From positions 372,001 to 436,000 of the forward strand of contig JAGTXO010000021.1 of the NCBI GenBank assembly GCA_019448385.1: 64,000 nucleotides of DNA. Direction: 5' to 3'. Origin of the DNA: Diacronema lutheri. Taxonomy: Eukaryota > Haptophyta > Pavlovophyceae > Pavlovales > Pavlovaceae. The position numbers and the translations under genes were made by a program. The notes under the pieces were generated by a model that saw nothing but the letters and a program-made list of their open reading frames with translations, searched no databases and was not told where the DNA came from. Of the stretch, positions 19,560 through 29,681 are shown one piece after another (position 1 is the first letter of the stretch; every line of letters starts with the position of its first letter).

Positions 19560-20085
19560 CGCACGCGCACGCCGTCCGCTGTCCGCTGTCCGCGGCCCAA
19601 ATTGCCTTGCGGAAGCCGAGTAGGCAGAGCCCTGCTTGGATGGCTCCAGCGCGCATCTTGTGGATGGCGACGCTGTGGGCGAGCACGGACGCTTAAATGT
19701 GACCAGTGGCGTGCACGTGCACGTGCGCTGGCTGGACGTCGAGCGTGTGCGCCTTGTCCGCACGTGTGCACTCTCGTGCGTCTGCGGCGATCTGCCCGGC
19801 GCGGTAGTCCGCGCGCGCGAGAGCCGCGTCGGCAGTAGGAGCAGGACATCGTACTTGCGCCTGACGAGGACGGCGAGAAGTGCGGCTTTTCGCTCGGGGC
19901 CTACCATGCCGCCGAGGTTGGCGCTGGCGAGCGTGAGGCAGTGGGAGCGCGCTGGGCCCGGGTTGGAGGCCTCACCCCGGGGGACGGGAGGATTCAAGGC
20001 GCGATTTTTCGGCGCCGCTGCGGGTACGGCGGGAGGGGCCCCACCCCCGTGGGCGGGTGTGCTAATGCGGCTCGATGGCCGCCTG

Positions 20086-20116
<31 letters not shown>

Positions 20117-20345
20117 CTTTGGGCCGCCCGCGGAAACTGAGGTGAGCGTGTGGGAGCGGCGCGCGTCGGCGCGCGCGGCTGGCGTGCAGCACGGATAAGT
20201 CTTGTGTGGACTTCGCGGGGCGGATCCCGGTGCAGGGATTGCCGACGTAGGCCGCGAGCGTGAGCAGGGCGGGGATGAAGACGGATGGTGGGGTTGGGGC
20301 CAAGGCCGCCGCACCCGCAGCTATCACGGTGGCAGCGACCGCCAC
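19560..20345 (-). mobile_element. Degenerate LINE fragment with endonuclease (EEP) start
   Basis: Read on the minus strand, RGEASNPGPARSHCLTLASANLG (about 19,979-19,911) leads into GPERKAALLAVLVRRKYDVLLLL (to about 19,830). This is the N-terminal part of an exonuclease-endonuclease-phosphatase domain of a non-LTR retrotransposon. The GEASNPGP tag just before the endonuclease recurs in algal LINEs and resembles the NPGP end of 2A-type sequences. After about 19,815 the homologous sequence continues only in other frames, so the domain is frameshifted and the reverse transcriptase is absent. A proline-rich linker with a 29-base poly-G tract lies upstream. It is a dead, truncated copy. Confidence 0.5.
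20088..20116. repeat. Poly-G tract
   Basis: A run of 29 G residues inside the proline-coding linker of the LINE fragment (poly-C on its coding strand). Confidence 0.85.
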
Positions 20346-22023
20346 AGCTCGCCCGCCAGGTCCAGGAGGGCCGGCCTGCGGCCTCAGTGCCCAGCGTTGG
20401 GCATGTCAGCGTCTGCGTCTGCGGGCCCGCCACTGCGATGGCGCTTTGAGCCTGGCGCACCAAAACGCAATCGGTCCGCCGATCGGGGGTGCGAGGCGTG
20501 CGCGGGGGCTTGGGGTGGGCTCCGGGTGCCGGCGCTGTGCCAGCGGCGGGCTTGGTTGACGCCGTCTTGCCGGGGCCCTTGCGCCTTGCAGCGCGAGCGT
20601 CGCGGAGGGGCGTCGGCTGCGCTGGCTCCGCGTCGGCAATGGCGTGGGGCAGGCTCTTGTGGAGGGCGGAGAGCTCGCGCACGAGTCGGTTGCCAAGGCG
20701 GGCTGTCTGCGTGCCGTTGGGCTGCGCTTGGGCAGGTAGGACCTGCGGCCTCGGGGGCGGGCGGGTTTTCGTGTTGGGCCAGGCGGCAGCGCGCACCGGC
20801 CGTGTTCGCGGCCGGCAGGCGGACGTCCGCAGCGGGGCGGAGAATGCGGGTGAAGCGCTTGCATGGGCGCGGTTCGCACCTGGCGGCCAGGCGATCACGA
20901 ACCCTTGGGTCGCCCGGCTGTTTGGTGGAGCTGAGGGCAGCAAGGATAGCGAGCTTGGCCGCCTCATCGGTGACGAGCGGCACTGTTGCCCAGCTCTGTA
21001 CCTCGAAGCCCTGGATGTGCGGGCGTCGGGGAAGTTCCCGGCAGCGTCGCCTGCGTCCGTCGAGAGGCGGACCGAACTCGCGCCCGTGCCCCCGTTGGCG
21101 ACACCGAGCTCTCGCTCGTTCACACCGGCCCGCCGGCGCGGGCGCGTGGTGCGCGTGCGTTGGGTGCGTGTCTGCCTCGAGCAGGGTGCCCAGTCGCAGT
21201 GTGGGCGCGTGTCCGTCTGCCTCAAAACGCCACGTGGAGGGGATGGCGCGGGGCGGGCTCGCCGAGGAGTTGCCGCCGCTCGCTGCCACCCGGCGCGGGC
21301 TCGGTGCAGCCGTCTTCGGGTGCCGCGCTCTTCGCGCCATGCACGAACGTTCCGCCGCGCTCGCAGCGCGCGAGCGCACACACAGAGCGCGCGGCGACCC
21401 CGGCGGGGGCAGTGCGTCCCGGTGGCACTCGCGGGCGCGCGCCTGGCCTGGGCGCAGCTGGGCGCGTTGCCGCCCGCGCAGCGAGCCGCCCGCACGCCTC
21501 GCCGCGCGCGCGCTTCGTCGCACGCGTGCGCCCTGCATGCACGCGCACAGCGCGCGGCGGCTCGGCGCAGTGCAAGGCAGAGCGTGCTGCAACGGTTGCG
21601 AGGGCGCGCACGCGCGGCGCGGCGCGCCCCTGTGTGGTCGCCTGCGCGCAGCGCGTGGTCCGGACGCAGCTGGGTGGCGTGATGCCGTTCGTGCAACACA
21701 GTGCGCGTGAGAGCCGCACGTGCACACCTGCAGTGCAACGCGGCATTGCGCGCGTTGCGTGGGCGGAGCGCGGCTGGATGTGCTTGAGGTCGCGCAGCAT
21801 GCCGCGCGCCGCGCGCTGTGCGGCGCAGCGAGTCGGCCATGCCCCTGGTCCTCATCTCCGGGGGGGGGGGGGGGGGGGGTGGTGGCAACCAGGATCCGCC
21901 AGCGCGTGGTGGGCGCCGCCCAACTCCCAACCAGGATGCGCCCCCTTCTTCCCCGACACTCTCCGTCCAAACCCGCCGCCCAGCCTGCCGCCGCACCCGC
22001 CGCCAACGCCGCCGCGCACCCAT
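20346..22023 (-). other. Probable 5' part of the minus-strand LINE, decayed
   Basis: Long minus-strand frames (e.g. 20384-22057) are mostly Ala/Arg/Pro low complexity. One island, GFEVQSWATVPLVTDEAAKLAILAALS near 20,940-21,020, looks genuinely coding and may be a piece of an ORF1-like protein. I recognise no family. A poly-G run lies at 21860-21879. The region also shows a duplicated GCGCTCACGTTGCG motif (about 22,049 and 22,130), just outside this interval. Confidence 0.3.
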
Positions 22024-22384
22024 CCGCCGAGCTCACCGCGCGCGCGCTCGCGCTCACGTTGCGCGACGAGGCTGCGCAGGCCGGCGCGCGGCCATGCAGA
22101 GCAGCGCAGGCCGGCGCGCGGCCGCGCGCGCGCGCTCACGTTGCGGCCGCGCAGCGAGCTTTCGCCGCGTCGCAGCCCCTCCAGGCAGCCACGATGCACG
22201 CCCCCGGAGGACGTCGGCCGCGCTCGGAGGCCGCGCTCGGGCGCGCAAAGAGAGGCGGCGCGGGCAAACGAGAAGGCTCGGCGCGCTGGCGGGGGAGAGC
22301 GGGGCATTCTCCAGGGTATCATGTAAATTCTCTCAAGTATCATCCGGGCCGCCATCCTGACACTGACGTGTCCACAGTCTGCAG

Positions 22385-25300
22385 ATGGAGGACTCCGTGG
22401 AGGACGCTTTGCGCGGCGGGCTGGGCAGCTCGGACAGTTTCTCGCTGGCCCTCAGCACCATTCTGCCGCCGGGTGTGCCCCACCCCCACGTGGTCCCATC
22501 CACTTGCCTCCTCGCCCTGCTGCGTTACGAGGATCTCGGCCCGAGCGTGGACATGGTGAGCTACGGGGCGTGCTCGCAGCATGCGCTCAACGTGGCGCTG
22601 TACAAACTGGGCAAAGCACGCGCGAATGCGGGCCGGCTTGGGCAGGTGCTCGTGGTCGTGCTGCCGCTCTGCCTCTACGTGTCCGGCGGCGTCGCGCACT
22701 GGACGGCGGCGTACCTGCTCCTCGCGCCGCCCGCGCAGCCCGGCGCGCCGCCCGGCGCCGCGCTCGCCCTGCACGCCGATTCGCGCACCTTAAGCAACGG
22801 CGAGTCGGCGCACGCCACGGCGGCCGGCAAGCTCATCAAGACGCTCGCGCAGCGCATCGGCATCACAGCGCCACCCATCAATGCCTTCAAGGCGCCCGCG
22901 CAGAGTGGGACCGAGTGTTGCTTCGCCGCGGCAACACTCGCGGCCGAGGTCGCGGCGAGCGCAGCGCCGACGGCGGGCCGCCGCGCGAATGTCCTTGTCG
23001 GGATCAAGAAGGCTTTGGACGCGCGCCTCACGCGCCTCACGACGGCCGCGTACGAGGAGACCCGCAAGCGCACGCTCCGCGCCGCCATCGGCGCTCTTCT
23101 CGACGACGGCGCCAGGCACTTCATCGCGTCGCGCGACGAGGCCGCGCGGCTCGCCGAGGCGTGCGGTGCCAGTGTCGGCGGATCCGCGCCCGACGGGCTG
23201 CTGCAGGCCGTCGAGGCGGCGCTGTGCGCGCCCAACGACCGCATCGCGCGCACGGCCGCGCTCGACGCGCTCACGGGCGCTGCAGGCCGCGCGCTGTCGA
23301 CGGCGGCCAGGCCGCGCGGCGCGGCGGCGCCAAGGCCGCCGTCGCGAGCGCCACCGCCGCGTGCGCCGCAGCGGCGCGCCGCCTCGGCATGGGGGCACCG
23401 ACCATTCAGCAGCCTCGGCGGGGGCGAGGGCGACGGGGACGATGGCGACGCCACCACCGCTGACGACGGGGAGGACGCGGAGGACGGGGACGACGACCTC
23501 GCCGACGACGATGCGGGTCACGACACCGACGACGACTCCGCCGACGGCGACGGAGGCGACGGCGGCGGCGGCGGCGGCGGCCAAGGCTCGCCGTCGGCAG
23601 CCCCAGAGGACTTCGCGCTGGCCAGCCCCGAGGCGGTGCTCGAGCTGCTCGTGGCCGCCGCGACTGTGCGCGAGCAGCTGGCGCTCGCCTTTGCGCCGTC
23701 CGGCGGCGCGCGCGGCGACGCGCTGGACGCGAAGCGCGCGCCCTTTGAGGTGCTGCGCTCGCTGCTGGTGCGCGTCGCGCGGCTGTCGGACGTGCGCGCG
23801 CGGCTGCGCCTCCGCCAGCTGCTGCTCGCGCTGCGCGACCCGCGTTGCGCTGCCGAGCGCTCGCGGCGGCGCACGGACGAGCTGCGCGACGCGCGCCGCG
23901 TCGCCGAGCGGCTCGTCGCCGAGCTGCACGTGGCCCTGCCCGACTGGCAGCTCTTCTCCGGCGTCTGCGCCGCCGAAGACGGCTCGGCCGACGCGCCGTT
24001 CACGATGCTGCGCGTCGCGCCGCGGCCGGGGCAGCGCGGCGCGCCGGGCGTGCGCGGCGTCGCCCAGCTGCTCGGCGGAGTGCGGCTCGAGCGCGCGCCG
24101 CGTGCGCTGCTGGTCGCGATCGACCGCCCGTCGGCCGACAAGGAGCCGGTCGAGCTCGGCGGGCCGGGCGGCGGCGGTGGCGGCGCGCTCGTGCTCCGCA
24201 CCGTCGGCGGCTCCGACGCGACGTTCGCGCTGGCGAGCGTGCTCGTCCAGCGCCGCGGCCGCAAGCGCGATGCGTGCGCCGTGCTCGCGCCCGCGCCCGA
24301 CGGCGGCTGGTGGCGCGTCGACGGCGGCGACAAGCAGCGAGACAACGCTGGCAGCGTGGCGGCCGAGGTGCGCGAGCTCGCCGTGGTCGCGCTGTACGAG
24401 CGCGTCGAGCCGCACGCGCCGGCGCGCCGAGTGGTCGGCGCGGCCGACGGGGCGCGCCTGTGCGCCGTCGCGCGCGCGCTCGACGCGCACGGCGAGCACG
24501 TGTGGCGGTGGGCGACGGACACGGCGCCGCCGCTCCGCGACGCGCTCGCCGTGCTGCGCAGCGGGGCCGACGCGCCGTCGGCGTGCGCCGCGCTCGCGGC
24601 CGCCGAGCTCGCGCCGCTCTTCGCGCGCGCGCACGTCGACGGCGCGTGGGCGGCGCGCGACGGCGACGCTGTGCTCGCGGAGGCGCGCAGCGCGGCCGAC
24701 GCCGACGGCGTCCGCAAACGCACGCGCTGGTCGACGCCGCCACTCCGCCCCAGGCTCGTCGTCGCGCTGCGCGATGGCACAGGCGGACGGGTCGTGGCGC
24801 TGCTCGTCGTGCTGCCGCCGCGCGCGGCGGGCGCCCCCGCGAGGCCGCTGCTCGTCGCGCCGCGCGTCGGCGGCGACGACGACTGGCGCATCGCGCGCGC
24901 GCACGTCGGCGAGCTGCGCAGCGCGGAGCTGCTCAGCACGGAGCCGACGATCGTCGCGATCGGCGGCGTCGCGCCCGCGGAGCCGCACGTCCTTGCGCTC
25001 GAGCTCGCGCTGCTCGCGCGTGCGGTCGTGTGCCACGACCTCGGCGACGCGTGGGCGCGGTGCAAGAGCCCAGACGAGATGTGCCGCAGTGCGAACGCGC
25101 CCATCGCCGGCCTGCCCGACGCGCGCGACGGCGTCGAGCGCGCGGCCGTGGCCGTTGCGGCGCATCGCTGGCGGAGGGACGTGCCGCTCGCGGCGCCAAC
25201 CCCGCCGGCGGCGGCGGGCGGCGGTGGCTCGGCGCCGCTCGGCGCGCCGGTGGCGCACGTGGCGGCGAACGCGGCGGCGGGCGCGCTCGTCGTGGCGGCG

Positions 25301-26038
25301 GCGGCGGCCGTCGCGGCACCGGGGGCGCCGTGCGCGCCACGCGCGTGCGCGGCGGCTGCGGCGGTGGTGACGGGCACGGCGGCGACGAGCGCGGTGGCGG
25401 CGGGCGCGGCGCCAACCTCGCTGGCGGCGGCGGACGGCGGTGGCTCGGCGCCGCTCGAACGCCGCTGCGTCTACACTGCGCCTGATGAGCAGCTCCGCGC
25501 TGAGCACGGAGCCGACGCACCGTCGTGGTTCTCGGCGGGGTCGTCGGCAGCCGGTGCGCGCGGTTGGCGCGCGGCGCGGCTGGCGGCGCCATCGCGGCCA
25601 TCTCTCCCGGGACGGCCGCGCGCGGAGCAAACGGCACGCCGCAGCGCGCCGAGCCGCCGGCCGCCGGCGATCCCGTCGCTCCGCACGCGTGCGTCGCCGC
25701 TGCGGCGCCCTTGGCGGGCAGCGCGGCGGCGCCGTCGTCGGCCGCGCGCGACGCGCAGCGCGGCGTCGCGGGATTCGACGCGGCCGCGCACGCGCACGCG
25801 CGCGACGGCAGGCGGGCGGCACGGCGGATGCGCAAGCAAGAGGGGGCGGTGCACAGGGCCTTCCGCAAGTCCCTCTGGCGCGACGCGACGTTTGTCGAGT
25901 TCGTTGAGAAGCTGCGCCCCGACGGCGGCGCGCAGCTGCTCGCGCGCGAGCCCACGCGGCGCGCGGCGGCGGTGCTGTGCGAGATCGCGCGCGGCCGCGA
26001 CGGCGCGAGCGGCGCGGCCGGGCTGCTGCACGAGATGA
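22385..26038 (+). CDS. Large protein with N-terminal C48 (Ulp1/adenain-type) cysteine peptidase domain
   Basis: A 1217-aa frame starting at ATG 22385. Residues about 90-190 show the C48 arrangement: His105 in GGVAHWTAAYLLL, Asp132 in LHADSR, Gln173 in FKAPAQSG, and Cys179 six residues after the Gln in TECCFAAATLA. These match the order and spacing of SUMO/Nedd8 peptidases and adenovirus protease. A long helical region follows, then an acidic Asp/Gly tract (about 355-400) and a second globular part (about 400-900). A stretch near 535-700 (LLVAIDRPSADKEPVEL to GGWWRVDG to AVVALYERVEP) faintly recalls the C-terminal half of a USP fold without its catalytic GH. Coding character fades after about 25,500, where a second frame takes over. 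The two frames may be one spliced or broken gene. The likely origin is mobile or viral, with the substrate unknown. Confidence 0.5.
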   Translation: MEDSVEDALRGGLGSSDSFSLALSTILPPGVPHPHVVPSTCLLALLRYEDLGPSVDMVSYGACSQHALNVALYKLGKARANAGRLGQVLVVVLPLCLYVSGGVAHWTAAYLLLAPPAQPGAPPGAALALHADSRTLSNGESAHATAAGKLIKTLAQRIGITAPPINAFKAPAQSGTECCFAAATLAAEVAASAAPTAGRRANVLVGIKKALDARLTRLTTAAYEETRKRTLRAAIGALLDDGARHFIASRDEAARLAEACGASVGGSAPDGLLQAVEAALCAPNDRIARTAALDALTGAAGRALSTAARPRGAAAPRPPSRAPPPRAPQRRAASAWGHRPFSSLGGGEGDGDDGDATTADDGEDAEDGDDDLADDDAGHDTDDDSADGDGGDGGGGGGGQGSPSAAPEDFALASPEAVLELLVAAATVREQLALAFAPSGGARGDALDAKRAPFEVLRSLLVRVARLSDVRARLRLRQLLLALRDPRCAAERSRRRTDELRDARRVAERLVAELHVALPDWQLFSGVCAAEDGSADAPFTMLRVAPRPGQRGAPGVRGVAQLLGGVRLERAPRALLVAIDRPSADKEPVELGGPGGGGGGALVLRTVGGSDATFALASVLVQRRGRKRDACAVLAPAPDGGWWRVDGGDKQRDNAGSVAAEVRELAVVALYERVEPHAPARRVVGAADGARLCAVARALDAHGEHVWRWATDTAPPLRDALAVLRSGADAPSACAALAAAELAPLFARAHVDGAWAARDGDAVLAEARSAADADGVRKRTRWSTPPLRPRLVVALRDGTGGRVVALLVVLPPRAAGAPARPLLVAPRVGGDDDWRIARAHVGELRSAELLSTEPTIVAIGGVAPAEPHVLALELALLARAVVCHDLGDAWARCKSPDEMCRSANAPIAGLPDARDGVERAAVAVAAHRWRRDVPLAAPTPPAAAGGGGSAPLGAPVAHVAANAAAGALVVAAAAAVAAPGAPCAPRACAAAAAVVTGTAATSAVAAGAAPTSLAAADGGGSAPLERRCVYTAPDEQLRAEHGADAPSWFSAGSSAAGARGWRAARLAAPSRPSLPGRPRAEQTARRSAPSRRPPAIPSLRTRASPLRRPWRAARRRRRRPRATRSAASRDSTRPRTRTRATAGGRHGGCASKRGRCTGPSASPSGATRRLSSSLRSCAPTAARSCSRASPRGARRRCCARSRAAATARAARPGCCTR

Positions 26039-28134
26039 GAGCCGCCGATGCGCGCGCGCGCGAGGCCGCCAAAGCGGCGGAGGCAGCGCGGCTTGCGCAC
26101 GGGACGCTGCGCTTCGTGGCAACCGTGGCGCTGGGCGGTGCGGTCTTCGCCGGCATGTCAGCGCTGGTCGTTGCTTGCGCGGCGCGCACGGCGACCGGTG
26201 CGCTCTTTGGGGCCCGCCGCCCGCGGGCGGCCGCGCGCGGAGCCGACGACGCGCTCGGCACGCCGCAGCGCGTCGCGCCGCCGCCCGCCGACAAGGGCAA
26301 GCGCAGGCGCGCCAGAGCCAACGACGACCCCGTCGACGCGGCGCGCAAGGCCGTGGGCGAGGCGGAGGGCAACTGCCGCAAGGCAGCCCGCCGGCTGCAC
26401 CTCGCTGCACTGGGCGAGGAGGAGGCGCAGCAGCGCGTGCTCGACGCCGAGGCGGCGGAGCAGCTGGCGCGCTCGCGCGAGCCGGCCGGCGGCTGGGTAG
26501 GCAGCGCGCGCGCGCGCGCGCGCGCGCGCGCCCCGCCGCGCGCGCGCCCGTCGATTGGCGTGCGCGCAGCGCAGAACGGCGCGCCAGCTCCGTCACCCGC
26601 GCGCGGCCGCGCCCGTGCCCCTCGCGCGCAGGGGCGCCCTGCGGACCTGCGGCTGCAACAGGCGCACTTTGGCATGCGCGAAGATGCCGACGCGGATGTG
26701 CGCCGCGCGCACGAGGCGCTGCGCCGGGCGAGACAGGGTGTGGCGTGCGCCAAGGCCAGCGTGCGGCAGATGGAGGCGGCGTTGCTCAACGCGACGCGCT
26801 GCGCCACGGCGGTGCTTGCGCCGCGTGGCGTGCCGGAGGGTGACGAGCAGGCCGCGGCGAGAGAGCAGGCGGCGCTGGACCGGGAGGCGCCGCCGGCCGC
26901 GGAACGCGCGGCGCCGACGGCGCGCTCGCCCTCGGAGCCGCCGTCCGAGTGGGGCCCGCCAGCGGTCGGCCGGCGCCCGACGCCGCGTGCACTGTCGCAC
27001 GCCGCGGGGTGCGGGGACGACAACCCGTTTGCGCCGCTCGCAACCGTCGAGACCAAGCGCGAGACGGCCAAGACCAACGCGGCGCGGCGGCGCGTGCGCA
27101 CCGGCGGGCGCGGCGGTGAATTCAGCGTGGAGGCGGACGAGGCGCGGCTTGGCGAGGCGCACAGCGCCAAGGTGCTCGGCGAGGGCGAGTTCCTCGCCTT
27201 CCACCGCGAGAGCGCGCGGGTGCGCGAGCGCGCCGCCGAGCACGTGTACGACGCGCCGGCGCGCCGGAAGGAGCGCTGGCGGCGCGACAGCGGCGGGCGG
27301 TCCAACGCGGCGCGCGTCGCCGAGGCGCTCATCGCGGCGCACTGCGTCGACGGCGTGACGCTCGACCGGCTGCTCGTGTGCGTGGGCAAGTGGCTGCACG
27401 ACCACAAGGGCGCGCAGCCCAAGGGCGCGCCGCCCGCCTTCCAGGTGGGGCTGCTGCGCGAGCTGCGGCGGCGCGGCGTCGCGGCCGTCTTCGTGCCCGA
27501 TCCGTTCACGTCGATGCACTGCTCGATGCCGCGGCTCGCCAAGGGCGGCAGGCTGCAGCGCTGCGGCGCGGAGCTCGCGCAGAACCCGCGCCTGCCCGTG
27601 GCAAAGGGCGGCACGCGCACGGTGCACGCGCTCGTCATCTGCCCGGCGTGCAACGGCGGCAAGAAGCCCGTGCACCGCGACTACAACGACGTGCACGACA
27701 TTGCGGCGCACGCGGCCGGGCGCGACACCACGTCGACGCCTGAGCGCTTTGCCCTCGTGCTCGCCTGGTGGGCGCGCGGCGAGGTGTGGGAGCGTGAGGA
27801 GCGCATGGTGCACGGCGGGGGCGACGACTGCGACGACGAGGGCGACGGCGACGACGAGGGCGACGACGAGGGCGACGACGACGACGACGACGACGGCAGC
27901 GGCGACGGCGGCGGCGGCGAGGGCGACGGTGACGGCGACGGCGACGGAGGCGGCGGCGGCGACGACGACGATGACGGCGGGGGAGGCGGCGGCGGCGACG
28001 GCGGTGGCGACGACGGCGGCGGGCGCGGCGGCGGTGGCGGCGGCGGCTCTCGCGCCCGCACCCCCGCCCGCGGAGCTGCCAGCGCCAGTGCCGGCGGCGG
28101 CAGCGCGCGCGGGCCGAAGCGCGGCCGGCGTTGA
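25828..28134 (+). CDS. Protein with C-terminal Fanzor/TnpB-like zinc ribbon and RuvC-III motif
   Basis: The frame is open from about 25,525 with its first ATG at 25828 (768 aa). The N-terminal half is helical and Ala/Arg-rich (RKQEGAVHRAFRKSLWRDA), with a hydrophobic segment near 26,110-26,190. The C-terminal part reads LDRLLVCVGKWLHDHKG, PAFQVGLLRELRRRGVAAVFVPDPFTSMHCS, RLQRCG, HALVICPACNGG and VHRDYNDVHDIAAHA. This follows the Fanzor/TnpB layout: a strand ending in G, an L..EL.R helix, a TS-x-x-C knuckle, CxxC, then RDxN with the RuvC-III Asp (codon 27679, residue 618). Candidate zinc Cys codons are at 27520, 27562, 27640 and 27649. I cannot find a clear RuvC-I DPG, so activity is doubtful. 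The tail is a long Asp/Gly tract ending in a basic RGPKRGRR, possibly nuclear-targeting. Confidence 0.42.
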   Translation: MRKQEGAVHRAFRKSLWRDATFVEFVEKLRPDGGAQLLAREPTRRAAAVLCEIARGRDGASGAAGLLHEMRAADARAREAAKAAEAARLAHGTLRFVATVALGGAVFAGMSALVVACAARTATGALFGARRPRAAARGADDALGTPQRVAPPPADKGKRRRARANDDPVDAARKAVGEAEGNCRKAARRLHLAALGEEEAQQRVLDAEAAEQLARSREPAGGWVGSARARARARAPPRARPSIGVRAAQNGAPAPSPARGRARAPRAQGRPADLRLQQAHFGMREDADADVRRAHEALRRARQGVACAKASVRQMEAALLNATRCATAVLAPRGVPEGDEQAAAREQAALDREAPPAAERAAPTARSPSEPPSEWGPPAVGRRPTPRALSHAAGCGDDNPFAPLATVETKRETAKTNAARRRVRTGGRGGEFSVEADEARLGEAHSAKVLGEGEFLAFHRESARVRERAAEHVYDAPARRKERWRRDSGGRSNAARVAEALIAAHCVDGVTLDRLLVCVGKWLHDHKGAQPKGAPPAFQVGLLRELRRRGVAAVFVPDPFTSMHCSMPRLAKGGRLQRCGAELAQNPRLPVAKGGTRTVHALVICPACNGGKKPVHRDYNDVHDIAAHAAGRDTTSTPERFALVLAWWARGEVWEREERMVHGGGDDCDDEGDGDDEGDDEGDDDDDDDGSGDGGGGEGDGDGDGDGGGGGDDDDDGGGGGGGDGGGDDGGGRGGGGGGGSRARTPARGAASASAGGGSARGPKRGRR

Positions 28135-28540
28135 CGCACGGCCGAGCCACGCAGCGGTCGACGCTTTGCGGGCTCCGCCCAGGTCGCGCGCGGCTGGCGA
28201 CGCGTACCGCATTCGGCACGCCCGTGCACGCCGCCGCCCGTGGCCGAGCGCGCCGCACCAGCCGGCCCGCTCCAACCGCCGAGCGGATCACGGACGCTTG
28301 CTACGGCTCGTCGGCGCGCGTCACCTGCGCCGGCGGCCACGGCGCCGTCTGCTCCGGCCTCGTCGCGAGCAGCCCGACCGCTGCTCGCCGCCCGCACGCC
28401 GCCGCAGCAACGCTGCGCGTCGTGCTCCCCCGCTCGCCAAACGCGAAGAGCTCCCTCACAAGGACGTCCTTCCGAACGGCCCGCGCTGCACTCGGGGCGC
28501 TCAACCGACCGTGCCCCTTATCGGATTTGGCTTGACCATC
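28135..28540. other. Spacer after the Fanzor-like gene
   Basis: About 400 bases of ordinary GC-rich DNA. The open frames are shadows without recognisable domains. It ends where the palindrome-rich transposon-like sequence begins. Confidence 0.35.
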
Positions 28541-28755
28541 TAGAAAATTTTTGGCCCAACTGTTTGGAATGACGACCGTTTGACCAAACACTTGGCCAAA
28601 CAGTTTGGTCAGCATGCCACCCAAACAAACAGTTTGACAAACAGTTTGGCCAGTTGGCCAAACTGTTGGCCCAACAGTGCACGTGCCCGGACTGTGCCGG
28701 ACCTTGTCCGGAAACGCTGCCGCACTAGTCAAAAGTCACTCTAAGTCAGTATCAG

Positions 28756-29527
28756 TCAGTCACCCTCACACTCAGAGTCGTCACTAGCGGCCACTGGCTC
28801 GCTGACATTGAATCTCTGCCCTGAGAGGTCGGGGTGCGCTCCGCGCATGTGCTCCATGAAGCCAAAGTTGATGCGCAGGAGGCAGAGCATCTCGAGCTCC
28901 TCCTCGCCAAGGGGGAGTTGCCGGATGACAAGGAGGGTGTCGCCAAGGAGCTGCTGCTCGGCTTTGGAGAGCGTCATCATCCCGTCGAGGAACGTCTGCT
29001 TGGCCTTGCCCGCCGCCGCCGTTGCCGTCGCAGCTTGGCCGGCCACCAATGCCATCGACGCGACGCGCGACGAGCGCGCCACCGCGGAGCGATACAACGA
29101 TTGCTCGGCCACAGTCGAGGTGGGGTGCTTCGCCTCCATGTGCCTGACCGCCGGCGTCGTGACCCACGCGCCGTCAGTCCCGGACGTCCTTGTTCTTGAC
29201 ACCGCGGTTCATCTGGATGGCGTGGTTGCAGCGCCGGCCCGCGTCCAAGGCAAAGCAGCAGACGTGCGCCGGCATGTACGCGAAGTCCAAAAACTTCCCC
29301 ATGCCATCCGCCATTGCGTGGAGGCGGGCGACGCCCTCGGCTGTGAGCGGCCGAAAGATTTGCCACACGCTCGACGACGATCCTCGCTTACCCGTGACGA
29401 CGGGGGGCGCCGTCGTACAGCAGGCTGGGAATGGAGCATGCCGGTCCGCGGCGGTCACAGCAGCCAAGCCAAGAGCTAGCATCGACGTCGGCGTCGTAGT
29501 CGCCAGGCTCAGCGTCGACGTCGCCAT
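28756..29527 (-). pseudogene. BED-type zinc-finger protein remnant
   Basis: Two overlapping minus-strand frames, 29527-29174 and 29202-28756. The first reads VWQIFRPLT and then FAYMPAHVCCFALDAGRRCNHAI. The second opens with WVTTPAVRHMEAKHP and continues as a helical tail ending at DDSECEGD. Together they show the order of a BED finger (W..F, Cys pair, T.AV..H...HP). This suggests a frame change, or a very short intron, close to 29,190. BED fingers are usual at the N-terminus of hAT-family transposases. No catalytic or dimerisation domain follows, so it is a remnant or a domesticated fragment. Confidence 0.45.
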
Positions 29528-29681
29528 AGATGTCGATGTCGGCGGCGCCCCCGCCGGCGAACAATCAAGTCGACGGCATCATGCATTTCCGACTTCCCCG
29601 CCCTGTGCCCCCCGGACTCTCCCCGGGGGCTGCAGTCCGGTTGTTTGCCAAACAGTTGGGCCAACCGAGGCTCAACCAAAC

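Noticed and set aside
20062-22057. Long minus-strand proline/alanine/arginine frames as genes
   Set aside because: Composition is that of frame shadows in GC-rich DNA, with only one short island looking coding. Kept only as possible LINE 5' sequence.
22790-27662. Large minus-strand frames opposite the C48 and Fanzor-like genes
   Set aside because: They are Arg/Ala-rich shadows. Plus-strand frames carry ordered motifs and an ATG at the right place.
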